From: Nitrososphaera sp.
GTDB taxonomy: Archaea > Thermoproteota > Nitrososphaeria > Nitrososphaerales > Nitrososphaeraceae
DNA length: 64,000 nt
Assembly: GCF_013388945.1 (NCBI RefSeq)
Contig: NZ_JACAEH010000021.1
Span: 95,309 to 159,308, forward strand
Direction of reading: 5' to 3'
Shown in pieces: positions 1 through 7,886 of the stretch (positions are counted from its first letter, which is position 1; each line of letters opens with the position of its first letter). The translations under genes and the position numbers were made by a program. Below the pieces are notes generated by a model. It was not told the origin of the DNA, ran no database searches, and saw only the letters and a program-made list of their open reading frames with translations.

Positions 1-119
1 GCGGATCCGCTCCCGGTGGGGCCTCAACTCGCACACAGAGTAAGGGATACTTGAACCTGTACAGCGAACCTAAAATGCGATGGCTGTGAGAGAGGACTGT
101 GGCGGCAGAGTCTCAGCTG

Positions 120-263
120 ATGTCTGCCCGGGGGAGGGCAAAACACTTCATCATCTGCGATTCCTGCTTCTGGTGCGCGTCGTTCATACAGGCAAGGTTC
201 CTAGGCTCGTGCCCTTCATGCAGGAGCCGGAGGCTGTCGCGCATGCAGGTCTATGCGCCGTAG
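120..263 (+). CDS. Small zinc-ribbon-like protein (47 aa)
   Basis: This ORF is too short for the ORF track. It starts at an ATG and encodes a basic 47-residue protein with two Cys-x2-Cys knuckles, CDSCFWC near residue 14 and CPSC near residue 32, which would bind one structural zinc. The pattern CDSCFWCAS followed by CPSC resembles small zinc-ribbon proteins I recall from Thaumarchaeota; that is memory, not a search. Its last 13 bases overlap the 3' end of the convergent pterin dehydratase gene. Function unknown, possibly nucleic-acid binding. Conserved Cys spacing is the main support. Confidence 0.5.
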   Translation: MSARGRAKHFIICDSCFWCASFIQARFLGSCPSCRSRRLSRMQVYAP

Positions 264-544
264 ATCTCGTTTATCTTTCTTGCAAGCGCCACGTCGTAGG
301 TGCTTATCTTGTTGCCGATGTCGTGCGTGACAAGATTTATGGTGACGCGGTTGTACACGTTTGACCACTCGGGGTGGTGCTCCATCCGCTCGGCCTCTAT
401 GGCGACGCGTGTCATGAACGCAAAGGCCTCTGAAAAGTCGCCAAACTCGCAAGTCCTTGCCAGCTTGCCGCCAGAGACGGACCAGCCCTTCAGGCCGGAC
501 AGCTCTTTCTCAAGCTCCTTCTTTGAAAGTTCCCGGCGTTCCAT
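251..544 (-). CDS. 4a-hydroxytetrahydrobiopterin dehydratase (PCD/DCoH)
   Basis: The 97-residue protein has the length of the pterin-4a-carbinolamine dehydratase family and carries its signature EHHPEWSNVYN around residue 55, followed by the conserved stretch VTINLVTHD. The two histidines of HHP are the catalytic residues in the family. The enzyme dehydrates 4a-hydroxy-tetrahydropterin to regenerate pterin cofactor. Archaeal copies often stand alone, as here, so the physiological pterin is unclear. The ATG start matches family N-termini. It lies downstream of, and on the same strand as, the large exported protein gene. Confidence 0.9.
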   Translation of the reverse strand: MERRELSKKELEKELSGLKGWSVSGGKLARTCEFGDFSEAFAFMTRVAIEAERMEHHPEWSNVYNRVTINLVTHDIGNKISTYDVALARKINEIYGA

Positions 545-565
545 GCGTCTTTTTCAGGGGCGCGC

Positions 566-1975
566 CTAATACGCTTTGCCCGCAAAAAATCCGCGGAACC
601 TGCCGTACGCGACCGCGCCTGCAATTCCAAGCGACGCCGCAAGTGCAGCTACCGGGAATTCGGGCACGACCTGTATGCTTGACTGGACGGACTCGTTTGT
701 GGCGTTTATCTTTTCCACGCTGACTGTGAACGAGCCCTGCGCGTCAAAGTTGACGTCCTGCGAAGACAGGCCTTCCGGCGTCGTCGAGCCGCCGCTCCTT
801 GATAGCTCGTTGCCGGCGTTGTCCCTTATCACAAGCTCGTACGTGGCTGCAGACACGGGGCTGCCCTGCTTGTCGGTTATCCTGACGCCAAAGGGAATCG
901 CCTGCTGCGGGAATATCTCCTCGGGGATGGTGAGGCTGACAGAATAGTTGGCAGACTCTGATGCCACCTGCATCACCTTTACCTCGCTTTCAGGATCGGG
1001 CGGGCTGAGCGCAAACACCGCTGCTTCAGGCGAGGCGTTGTCGGCCTTTATCCTGCCCTGCAGGTCCTCGAGGTTCTTCCTTGATATCGTAAAGTGTACT
1101 ACTGTCTCTTCCTCGCCATAGTTGTCGACAAACACTGGCACGCCAAAGCCATTGACAGTGCCTTTTAGCGACTCGCGGTCAAAGTCTGAAAGCTCTTTTG
1201 GTATGAACACTTCAGTGTGGAGCATTCCTATCCTTGTCGGCATGTCAGACTGCCAGTCAAAGGGCATGGAAAAGCTGATGGTCTTTGTCGCGTCGTCATA
1301 GTCAGACTCTGAAATAGCGCCGTAGTAGTTGCGCACCATTATGCTCTGGCTGCCAACCGGTATGGTCTCTTCCCTGCCCGGAGTTACCCAGATGTCGTAC
1401 TGCAGAGGCGGATCAACAAGAGTACGAGGACTCTTCTCAGTCCAGATTTCTATGAACAGGTTGTACAGGCCAGGTTCTGTGAACACAGGGCCTTCGACCA
1501 CTATGGGCTCGCCCCTGTTCCACACGCCGCCAAATATAGGCTCGGGATAGCCATAAGCCGTGACTTCTGCCGTGTCCTTGGGGACTATTTTCAGCTCGAC
1601 ATTGCCGTCTGGGTCGTAAAAGAATCCCTGGCCGCCGTACGAGTCGCCGCCACCGCCGGCGACGCTCTTTATCGGGATCTCGACGCCGTCCTTCTTGAAG
1701 AAGAACCTGTACGTGACTTCCTTGAAGTTCTCGTTTGTAGCCTCGTCAAAGAACCTTGCATTGATGAACACCGGCTCGCCGGCCGACGTCACGACCGGAG
1801 GGTCGAGCTTGACAAACATTGTGGCCTTCTTGCCTGAAAAGTCTGCAGAAGGAGCCTGCATGCCTCCGTGGGCAAACGCACCCGGCAGCGCCGGGATGGC
1901 AAGCATCATTGTTGCAAAAAATCCGAATGCAAAAACCGCGCGCAGGGAACTTCTCCCCATCGGGGTTGAAAACAT
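566..1975 (-). CDS. Exported protein with C-terminal PEF sorting-type signal
   Basis: This 469-residue protein begins with a signal peptide (hydrophobic stretch ending about AFAHGG, residue 37) and continues with beta-rich extracellular sequence. It ends in VVPEFPVAALAA, a hydrophobic helix and a short tail with basic residues. That tripartite end matches PEF/PEFG-CTERM sorting signals, recognised in Thaumarchaeota by an archaeosortase that cleaves and anchors surface proteins. The middle contains Ig-like or transport-accessory-like beta domains I cannot name. A TATA box lies about 25 nt upstream of the ATG, giving a leaderless transcript. Two other proteins in the window share the same tail. 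Surface location is inferred with good confidence; function is unknown. Confidence 0.8.
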   Translation of the reverse strand: MFSTPMGRSSLRAVFAFGFFATMMLAIPALPGAFAHGGMQAPSADFSGKKATMFVKLDPPVVTSAGEPVFINARFFDEATNENFKEVTYRFFFKKDGVEIPIKSVAGGGGDSYGGQGFFYDPDGNVELKIVPKDTAEVTAYGYPEPIFGGVWNRGEPIVVEGPVFTEPGLYNLFIEIWTEKSPRTLVDPPLQYDIWVTPGREETIPVGSQSIMVRNYYGAISESDYDDATKTISFSMPFDWQSDMPTRIGMLHTEVFIPKELSDFDRESLKGTVNGFGVPVFVDNYGEEETVVHFTISRKNLEDLQGRIKADNASPEAAVFALSPPDPESEVKVMQVASESANYSVSLTIPEEIFPQQAIPFGVRITDKQGSPVSAATYELVIRDNAGNELSRSGGSTTPEGLSSQDVNFDAQGSFTVSVEKINATNESVQSSIQVVPEFPVAALAASLGIAGAVAYGRFRGFFAGKAY

Positions 1976-1999
1976 CTCAAGCGTATTTTTCCCGCGCCG

Positions 2000-2008
2000 T
2001 ATATAATC
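2000..2008 (-). promoter_or_regulatory. TATA box for exported PEF protein
   Basis: On the minus strand the sequence reads TTATATAC, centred about 28 nt upstream of the ATG at 1975. This is the archaeal TATA spacing expected for a leaderless mRNA starting at or next to the start codon. Confidence 0.55.
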
Positions 2009-2068
2009 CTAATTTAGTTTCGCCAGTCGCTTGCAATTTATAAGGCCAGACAATCTTGCAAGAATAGC

Positions 2069-2143
2069 GGGCAAGTGGTCTAGCCTGGTTATGATACCGC
2101 TCTTACACAGCGGTGGTCGTTGGTTCGAATCCGACCTTGCCCA
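2069..2143 (+). tRNA. tRNA-Val (TAC)
   Basis: A cloverleaf folds with acceptor GGGCAAG/CTTGCCC and discriminator A. The anticodon stem is CCGCT/AGCGG with loop CTTACAC (anticodon TAC). The T-arm is GTTGG-TTCGAAT-CCGAC. No intron is seen and CCA is not encoded. Confidence 0.95.
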
Positions 2144-2196
2144 CTTTCTCGTCTTACAATCGGTAGGTTTACATCCCGAGCCGCCGTCGCGCGCAT

Positions 2197-2634
2197 GTGG
2201 CCCGGACCAGAATCATTGCCGGCGACAGGATAGCCGGCGCGATAGCAAGATTCCAGTCAAACATAAAGAAGAGCTGGTGCGCCTGCGTCGACTCGTCGAT
2301 TCCCGCTTTTTCGATGAGCGGCGAGATAAAGAAGGGCTATGTTGCTGCAAAAGGGCGCGGCGTCAAGATACGGTATGTCACAGAGATAACTGCAGATAAC
2401 CTGCCGCACTGCGAGGAATTAATGCGGTTTGTTGAGCTGCGCCACCTCGACGGCGTGAGGGGAAGTTTTGCAGTCAGCGAGGGCGAGTTTGTGGCCGGCA
2501 TCTCTGGCAGGTCTCGCCTCGAAAAACTCGTGTACAGCGACGTGCCAGAAGTGGTAGAGCACCAGCAGGACATCTTTGAGACGCTCTGGTCTGCAAGCAC
2601 GCCTGCAAAAGAGCGGATAAAGCAGCTGAAATAG
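2197..2634 (+). CDS. Stand-alone sensor-like domain protein
   Basis: The 145-residue product resembles, from memory, the N-terminal input domain of many Nitrososphaera sensor histidine kinases. Shared motifs are ACVDSS, an RGVKIRYVTEIT segment and a VELRHLDGVRGSF block, then IFETLW and a final ERIKQL. In those kinases the domain is followed by a histidine-kinase core. Here the ORF stops after the sensor domain, so it would act as a free ligand-binding or partner protein. The start is a GTG about 25 nt after a TATA-like GGTTTACAT, consistent with a leaderless mRNA, although the first 20 residues look irregular. Function is inferred; no DNA-binding or kinase domain is present. Confidence 0.65.
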   Translation: MARTRIIAGDRIAGAIARFQSNIKKSWCACVDSSIPAFSMSGEIKKGYVAAKGRGVKIRYVTEITADNLPHCEELMRFVELRHLDGVRGSFAVSEGEFVAGISGRSRLEKLVYSDVPEVVEHQQDIFETLWSASTPAKERIKQLK

Positions 2635-2655
2635 CCGCTCATTGTATAACCGCGC

Positions 2656-2841
2656 ATGCCAGTAATTCAGGTGACAATGAGCCAGGGCAGGACTGTAGAG
2701 CAAAAGCGCGAGCTTGTAAAGGTCCTGACAAGAGAAACTGCGCGGATACTGAATACAAAGGAGGAAGCCATCCGGATATTGATCTACGAAGTGCCGAAGG
2801 AAAACTGGGGCAACGCCGGCGTCCTCGGACTTGACATGTGA
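2656..2841 (+). CDS. 4-oxalocrotonate tautomerase family protein
   Basis: This 61-residue protein has the size and N-terminus of the 4-OT superfamily: MPVIQVTM, where removal of Met exposes the catalytic Pro1. The body QKRELVKVLTRETARIL and the end EVPKENWGNAG also match. These enzymes tautomerise enol-keto acids as small oligomers; the substrate cannot be told. It follows the sensor-domain gene by 21 nt and may be co-transcribed. Its TGA is directly next to the stop of the convergent membrane protein gene. Confidence 0.9.
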   Translation: MPVIQVTMSQGRTVEQKRELVKVLTRETARILNTKEEAIRILIYEVPKENWGNAGVLGLDM

Positions 2842-3378
2842 TCACCGGCGCCTGTCTGCTATTACCACGACGGTCCCGCCGATGAGCACCATGATGCCGG
2901 CGATGATGATTGCAAGGCCTGCAAGCACGCCACTGAATATCTGCGTGTCGATATCCTGCTCGCCAACGCCGGGTATCGCCCCAAACAGAACGTCGACTGT
3001 GGTGTCAGAGCCGCTCTGGTTGGTTATGACAAGCTGGTACATGCCCGGGACGGTGGGGTCTGTCGCCTGCGACATCGCCTCGGTAAACGTCGTTCCAAAT
3101 ATCTGGTCGCCGTCGGGGTCAAGCACCCTTGCGTTCATCTCGATGCCGCTGCCGCCGGATATGACTATTGTAAGAGGCTTGCTCGTGTCGGCGACTCCAA
3201 GCGTGACTGTCACGTCCTGGCCGGCGCCTAACGCCCTTCCCTGCAAGATTGTTGTGCGCTTCTGTATCTCTGTCGCAAGAGGCAGCGCCCAGACTACGGT
3301 GAGCACCAGGCCTGCGATGAATATCACGCCGCCTGCGATGAGCACGTAGTGGCCTCTTTTCAACAAGGATATCTGCAA
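2842..3378 (-). CDS. Two-TM membrane protein with extracytoplasmic domain
   Basis: The 178-residue protein has a transmembrane helix near residues 10-32 and a second near residues 147-170 ending in DRRR. Between them lies about 110 residues of beta-rich, presumably external sequence. Topology by the positive-inside rule puts both termini in the cytoplasm. I do not recognise a named family; this architecture is common among conserved thaumarchaeal membrane proteins. Its gene is convergent and stop-to-stop adjacent with the tautomerase gene. Function unknown. Confidence 0.7.
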   Translation of the reverse strand: MQISLLKRGHYVLIAGGVIFIAGLVLTVVWALPLATEIQKRTTILQGRALGAGQDVTVTLGVADTSKPLTIVISGGSGIEMNARVLDPDGDQIFGTTFTEAMSQATDPTVPGMYQLVITNQSGSDTTVDVLFGAIPGVGEQDIDTQIFSGVLAGLAIIIAGIMVLIGGTVVVIADRRR

Positions 3379-3408
3379 TCCATCTGTTATTAACCTAGTG
3401 AATCTTGC

Positions 3409-4758
3409 TTACGCGGAAAACTTCTCTAGTATTCTTGCCATGCACTTCGTGCACTTGTTCAAAAGGTCGATTCGCGCAAACTCGTTTGGCGAGTGGATCC
3501 TTGCAAACAGGTACGTGCTTCCGACAGAGATGCACGGCGCCTGCAGCACCTTGACAAACGAGTACATCGGGCCGGTGCCGGCAGACGACACGCTTGTCAC
3601 CGAACTTCCAAACGACTCTTCTGCCGCCTCTTGCACCATCTTCACAAATGGGTCTGAAAGCGGCGTCCTAGCGGCCGCCTCGCCGTGGATGAACCTCACC
3701 TCGATGTCGGAAAATCCCTTGTCCTTCAGGTGCTTTTTCAGCCGCGCAAGCTGCTTTTCAGGAACCATGCCGGGTATGAGCCTAAAGTCTATCTTGACCC
3801 GCGCCTTTGCAGGGAGCACGGTCTTTGCACCTTCCCCGATGTAGCCGGAGTCAAAGCCGGCGATGTTGCAAGTAGGCATCCCTACAAGCGCCTTTTTCAC
3901 GCCGGTGCCCTTGGCGTTGTTCACGAATTTTTTGACGCCATACTCCTGCTTGAACTCCTGCACGTCAAACGGCTCCTTTGCAATCGCCGCAAGCTCTTGC
4001 TTTGTAAACGGCCTTGCCTCCCGGTACCAGTCCTTTATCAGGACCCTGCCGTTTTTGTCGCGCATGGTCGAAAGCGCCTGCACCAGGCGCCATGCGGGGT
4101 TTTCAATGAGGACTGCCAGGCTAGAGTGCGCGTCCCTCACGGGGCCTGACGCCAAAAGTTCAACATACAGCAGTCCTTTCATGCCAAGCGATATCACCGG
4201 CCTCTCCTTTGCGTCGACGTAGCCGAATTCCCATATCACGCCGTCGCACGCAAGTTTTTCTTTGTACTTTTCAAGGTACTGCTCGACGTGCACGCTGCCG
4301 ATTTCTTCCTCGCCTTCGACCATGAACTTTACATTGCACGGCACGTCGCCGGTTGACTTCAGGCAATACTCGACTGCCTTTATCCTGGTTATCAGCTCGC
4401 CCTTGTCGTCTGCCGAGCCACGCCCAAAGATCTTGTTGCCGTCGACCTTGCCGGAGAACGGGTCGTCGTCCCACAGTTCCACCGGGTCTTCTGGCTGCAC
4501 GTCATAGTGGTTGTAAAACAACAGCGTCTTTGTCGGGTTTGCCCTCGACCTCACCTCGCCGTACACTATGGGCGGGATTGTCTTGTCGTCCAGGTACAGG
4601 ACTTCGGAATTTATCCCGGACCTCTGCATCATCGACGCCACGAGGTTTGCGCACTCGACGAGGCCTGTCTTTTTTGCAGACACGCTCGGCTGCTTGATGA
4701 GCGCCTGCAGGTCGGAAACGAGGCCGTCCATGCCGGCGTCGACGAGGGAGTCTATCAA
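3409..4758 (-). CDS. M20 family metallopeptidase (dipeptidase/deacylase)
   Basis: The 449-residue protein is a full-length M20 hydrolase. The first metal motif is FYNHYDVQPED (His84, Asp86). It is followed by GRGSADDKG (bridging Asp about 118) and EGEEEIGS (general base and metal Glu about 150-152), with later metal-ligand regions before the C-terminus. A dimerisation lid domain sits in the middle (GMKGLLYVELLASG onward). The closest subfamily is the carnosinase/CPG2-like dipeptidases, which split di- or N-acyl peptides in the cytoplasm using two zinc ions. The ATG start matches the family. The exact substrate cannot be assigned. Confidence 0.9.
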   Translation of the reverse strand: MIDSLVDAGMDGLVSDLQALIKQPSVSAKKTGLVECANLVASMMQRSGINSEVLYLDDKTIPPIVYGEVRSRANPTKTLLFYNHYDVQPEDPVELWDDDPFSGKVDGNKIFGRGSADDKGELITRIKAVEYCLKSTGDVPCNVKFMVEGEEEIGSVHVEQYLEKYKEKLACDGVIWEFGYVDAKERPVISLGMKGLLYVELLASGPVRDAHSSLAVLIENPAWRLVQALSTMRDKNGRVLIKDWYREARPFTKQELAAIAKEPFDVQEFKQEYGVKKFVNNAKGTGVKKALVGMPTCNIAGFDSGYIGEGAKTVLPAKARVKIDFRLIPGMVPEKQLARLKKHLKDKGFSDIEVRFIHGEAAARTPLSDPFVKMVQEAAEESFGSSVTSVSSAGTGPMYSFVKVLQAPCISVGSTYLFARIHSPNEFARIDLLNKCTKCMARILEKFSA

Positions 4759-4798
4759 CAGGCGTTAACATTTTGGCTGCGGAAATAAAGGTTGCTTT

Positions 4799-5221
4799 TC
4801 AGGGCGACACGCTTACCGTGCCCAGCATCCACGGCCACGGCTCCGTGTGTACGTGGTATTCGCCGGCTTTGCCAAACGTGCACCCAAACGACTCGCCCGG
4901 TCCGACGAGCTTTTCAGTCCCTGACGGTGTGACGTTTGCACTGTAACCCTGGGAGGGCTCGCATGCAGGCTCGATGACTATGTTGACGGCCACGACTTCC
5001 TTGTTTTCCCACAATACAAAGTCGCCGGCCTCTATGGACGCCGTGGCAGGCTCAAAGTTTGCCTCTGCCGCGGACGCGCCCTCCGGGATGGTTACTGCCT
5101 GCCCTTTCATAGAAGCTATCCTGTAGATTGGAGGCTCGTCGGCCCAGATGGCAAACACCGCGATAAACGCCGCCCCTGCGACAAGGCCTGCTGCAACCGG
5201 CGCGGCAACGTGCACAGTCAT
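4799..5221 (-). CDS. Membrane-anchored cupredoxin-like protein
   Basis: The 140-residue protein has an N-terminal hydrophobic anchor or signal (residues 5-26) and a plastocyanin-like beta-sandwich. The C-terminal copper loop is visible: Cys114, His123, His125 and Met132 in CTFGKAGEYHVHTEPWPWM. The upstream first histidine of type 1 copper sites is not obvious; Asn80 (VAVNIV) sits where HTV is usual, so the site may be altered. Thaumarchaea use many small blue-copper proteins in place of cytochromes for extracytoplasmic electron transfer, which fits this role, but copper binding should be regarded as probable only. Confidence 0.7.
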   Translation of the reverse strand: MTVHVAAPVAAGLVAGAAFIAVFAIWADEPPIYRIASMKGQAVTIPEGASAAEANFEPATASIEAGDFVLWENKEVVAVNIVIEPACEPSQGYSANVTPSGTEKLVGPGESFGCTFGKAGEYHVHTEPWPWMLGTVSVSP

Positions 5222-5259
5222 GATGCAAGGAATAAAGTAATGAACTTTTGTCCAGACAC

Positions 5260-5412
5260 TCAGGAGTCTGGCACGTTGAGAGTTATCCTGTCGTGGTAGC
5301 CGTAATAGATGTCAAGCCGCCTCTCTACGTCTGCAAACGCATAGTAGGCTACAAACACCGAAAATATGAGCGCCAGGATGGCAGGTATCAGGAGGAAAAG
5401 AAGCGCCGACAT
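5260..5412 (-). CDS. Small single-pass membrane protein (50 aa)
   Basis: This ORF is below the track cutoff. From an ATG it encodes an N-terminal transmembrane helix (residues 3-27, LLFLLIPAILALIFSVFVAYYAF) followed by a charged cytoplasmic-like tail (DVERRLDIYYGYHDRI) and a natural C-terminus. The abrupt hydrophobic to amphipathic pattern looks coding. It lies between two other minus-strand membrane or exported protein genes. No family recognised. Confidence 0.5.
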   Translation of the reverse strand: MSALLFLLIPAILALIFSVFVAYYAFADVERRLDIYYGYHDRITLNVPDS

Positions 5413-5456
5413 GCGGTACGCTTGCACGCCCGCAAATAAAAATTCATCTCCGGCTG

Positions 5457-5663
5457 TCAGGGGACGGGTATTCCGCCAAACAGGATTATCATCAGGACTA
5501 TAGCAATGACCACGGCTATTATGAGCGGTATCAGGAACCTAAAGATGGCAAGCGCGACTATCACTATTGCCGCTATTATCAGGAGGCTCATGGTCGAGCC
5601 TTCAAACGGCAGAATGTCCACCATCGCGACAAGCGACAGGATGAGCACCGCAAGCGAAAGCAT
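5457..5663 (-). CDS. Small hydrophobic membrane protein (68 aa)
   Basis: The product is almost wholly hydrophobic, with two or three predicted membrane helices (LSLAVLILSLVAMV, LLIIAAIVIVALAIF, LIIAVVIAIVLMIILF) and almost no charge. It resembles small thaumarchaeal or bacterial membrane proteins of unknown role. It precedes the 50-aa membrane protein gene on the same strand, so the two may be co-transcribed. Codon composition is compatible with a real gene, but low-complexity hydrophobic ORFs can be misleading. Confidence 0.5.
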   Translation of the reverse strand: MLSLAVLILSLVAMVDILPFEGSTMSLLIIAAIVIVALAIFRFLIPLIIAVVIAIVLMIILFGGIPVP

Positions 5664-5750
5664 GGCTTTTGCGGCACTTCACAGTTATGTCATTTAGCCA
5701 TTATGTAGGTCAGCTCTGGTATCTTGACCCGGCGGCGCCTCAAAACTGAA

Positions 5751-5760
5751 CTATTTATAA
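5751..5760 (+). promoter_or_regulatory. TATA box of acyl-CoA synthetase gene
   Basis: The sequence CTATTTATAA is centred about 28 nt upstream of the ATG at 5784. That is the spacing of a leaderless archaeal promoter and argues that translation starts at 5784, not at the upstream in-frame start reported in the ORF track, which precedes the box. Confidence 0.7.
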
Positions 5761-5783
5761 CCATCCAAGCTTTTTTCACCCTC

Positions 5784-7886
5784 ATGTCCAACTCGATCTT
5801 CTTCTCGCCCAAGTCGATAGCAGTCATCGGGGCCTCTGAAAAACCCGGAATCGGCAAGACCATATTTTCCAACATTGCAAAGCACTTCAAGGGAACGATA
5901 TACCCCATAACCCCTTCAAACCCGACGGTGGGCGGGCTTCAGGCCTACAAGAGCGTGCTAGACGTGCCTGCGAGCATCGACCTTGCAGTGGTCGCCGCGC
6001 CTAGCAGGTTCACGCCTGCAGTGATGGAAGAGGTCGGCAAGAAGGGAATCAAGGGCGCAATCATTGTCTCCGCCGGCTTCAAGGAAGTAGACGAGGTCGG
6101 CGCAAGGCTTGAAAAAGAAGTGGGCGAGATTTCAAAGAAATACGGAATCCGCGTAATCGGCCCTAACTGCCTTGGCATCATGAGCCTGTCAAAGAGCAAC
6201 ATGATGAACTCGACGTTCTTGAAGATAACGCCCAAGCAGGGCAGCATCGCGCTCGTCTCGCAGAGCGGCGCCATCTGCGCAGCCACAGTAGAGGACGCCG
6301 AGGCGCAGAACATCGGCTTTTCTAAAGTGATAAGCATGGGCAACAAGGTCGACATGGACGAAAGCGACGTGCTCGAGCTCTTGGCAGAGGACGAGGACAC
6401 GCGCGTGATTGTCATGTACCTTGAGGACATCCGCAACGCCCGGCGCTTCATGGACATCGCAAGGCGCATAACGACTGAAAAGAAAAAGCCGATAATCGTG
6501 CTAAAGTCGGGAAGGACCGCAGAGGGCGCAAAGGCAGCAGCGTCGCACACGGGCGCACTTGGAGGCTCTGACGCAAACTACGAGGCGGCGTTTGCCCAGT
6601 GCGGCGTCATCAGGGTGGACACGATGGGCGAGCTGTTCGACCTTGCCACAGCGTTCTCAAAACAGCCGCTGCCCGAAGGAGGTGTGGTCATAGTGTCAAA
6701 CGCCGGTGGCCCTGCCATCATCTCGACTGACGCCTGCTCAAAATACGGCCTAAAGATGGCAGACATATCGTCAATCCGCGATGAAATCGCAAAGGTGATA
6801 CCCGCGTACGGCTCGCCCCGCAACCCTGTGGACATCGTGGGCGACGCGGATTTCAACAGGTTTGACCAGGTGCTCTCGCTTGTCCTTGCGCACCCTGCAG
6901 TAGGCTCAGTCGTTACGATGTGCACGCCTTCTGCAACGCTAAACTACGACGACTTGGCGCGCGTGCTTGTAAAGATGTCTGCCAAATACCCGAACAAGAC
7001 CATGCTTGCGTCGCTCATGGGGCTTGCAGAGGGCGTGGAAAACCGCGCGATAATGTCTGAAGGCGGCGTTCCCTACTATTTGTATTCAGAGCCTGCGATA
7101 AGGACGCTCAAGGCCATGTACGAGTTCAAGGCATGGGTCGACGGCGCCAGGACAAAGGCGAGTACCCTGCAGTTCTCAAAGGACAAGCAAAAAGTCAAAA
7201 CGATATTTGACGAGGTGAAAAAGCAGGGCAGAAAGAACCTGCTCGAAGAAGAGGGCTATGAAGTATTGAAGGCGTACGGATTCCCGACGCCAAAGAGCAT
7301 CCTTGGCGCGACGGAGGAAGAGTGTGTCAAGGCCGCAAAAGAAATCGGCTATCCTGTTGTCATGAAGATAGCGTCGCCGGACATCATACACAAGTCAGAC
7401 GCGGGCGGCGTGCGCGTCGGCATAAAGGGCGACGACGAGCTTCGCGCGGCGTTTAGGGCAATAATTGAAAGCGCCAAAAAGTACAAGGCCGACGCGAAGA
7501 TAAAGGGCGTGCTTGTGCAGGAGATGGTCAAGGGCGCAAAAGAGACCATCCTTGGCGCAAGCCAGGACCCGACCTTTGGGCCTGTTATAATGTTCGGGCT
7601 TGGCGGCATTTACGTTGAGGTATTGAAGGACGTGGTGTTCCGCGTGGCGCCAATCGACGAGAGGGAGGCTGCAAAGATGGTCGGCTCGATAAAGACAATA
7701 AAGCTCTTGCAGGGGGTCAGGGGCGAAAGGCCATCTGACATGAAGGCTATTGCAGATTCATTGCAGCGGCTGTCGCAGCTGGTCGTCGACTTTCCCGAGA
7801 TAAAGGAGTTTGACATAAACCCGCTCCTTGTGCTCGAAGAAGGCAAGGGCGCCAGGGTTGTAGACGCCAGGATAATCCTGAGCTAG
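5784..7886 (+). CDS. ADP-forming acyl-CoA synthetase (3HP/4HB-type)
   Basis: The 700-residue protein is a single-chain NDP-forming acyl-CoA synthetase. It has an N-terminal CoA-binding Rossmann domain (SIAVIGASEKPGIGK), ligase domains with the phosphorylated-histidine motif ASHTGALGG (His about 255), and a C-terminal ATP-grasp domain from about residue 480 (EEEGYEVLKAYGFPTPK). Such enzymes convert an organic acid, CoA and ATP to acyl-CoA, ADP and phosphate. In Thaumarchaeota two homologues serve as 3-hydroxypropionyl-CoA and 4-hydroxybutyryl-CoA synthetases of the energy-efficient 3HP/4HB carbon fixation cycle. This gene is a strong candidate for one of them; I cannot decide which, and acetyl-CoA synthetase is a third option. 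The start is set by the TATA box. Confidence 0.88.
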   Translation: MSNSIFFSPKSIAVIGASEKPGIGKTIFSNIAKHFKGTIYPITPSNPTVGGLQAYKSVLDVPASIDLAVVAAPSRFTPAVMEEVGKKGIKGAIIVSAGFKEVDEVGARLEKEVGEISKKYGIRVIGPNCLGIMSLSKSNMMNSTFLKITPKQGSIALVSQSGAICAATVEDAEAQNIGFSKVISMGNKVDMDESDVLELLAEDEDTRVIVMYLEDIRNARRFMDIARRITTEKKKPIIVLKSGRTAEGAKAAASHTGALGGSDANYEAAFAQCGVIRVDTMGELFDLATAFSKQPLPEGGVVIVSNAGGPAIISTDACSKYGLKMADISSIRDEIAKVIPAYGSPRNPVDIVGDADFNRFDQVLSLVLAHPAVGSVVTMCTPSATLNYDDLARVLVKMSAKYPNKTMLASLMGLAEGVENRAIMSEGGVPYYLYSEPAIRTLKAMYEFKAWVDGARTKASTLQFSKDKQKVKTIFDEVKKQGRKNLLEEEGYEVLKAYGFPTPKSILGATEEECVKAAKEIGYPVVMKIASPDIIHKSDAGGVRVGIKGDDELRAAFRAIIESAKKYKADAKIKGVLVQEMVKGAKETILGASQDPTFGPVIMFGLGGIYVEVLKDVVFRVAPIDEREAAKMVGSIKTIKLLQGVRGERPSDMKAIADSLQRLSQLVVDFPEIKEFDINPLLVLEEGKGARVVDARIILS

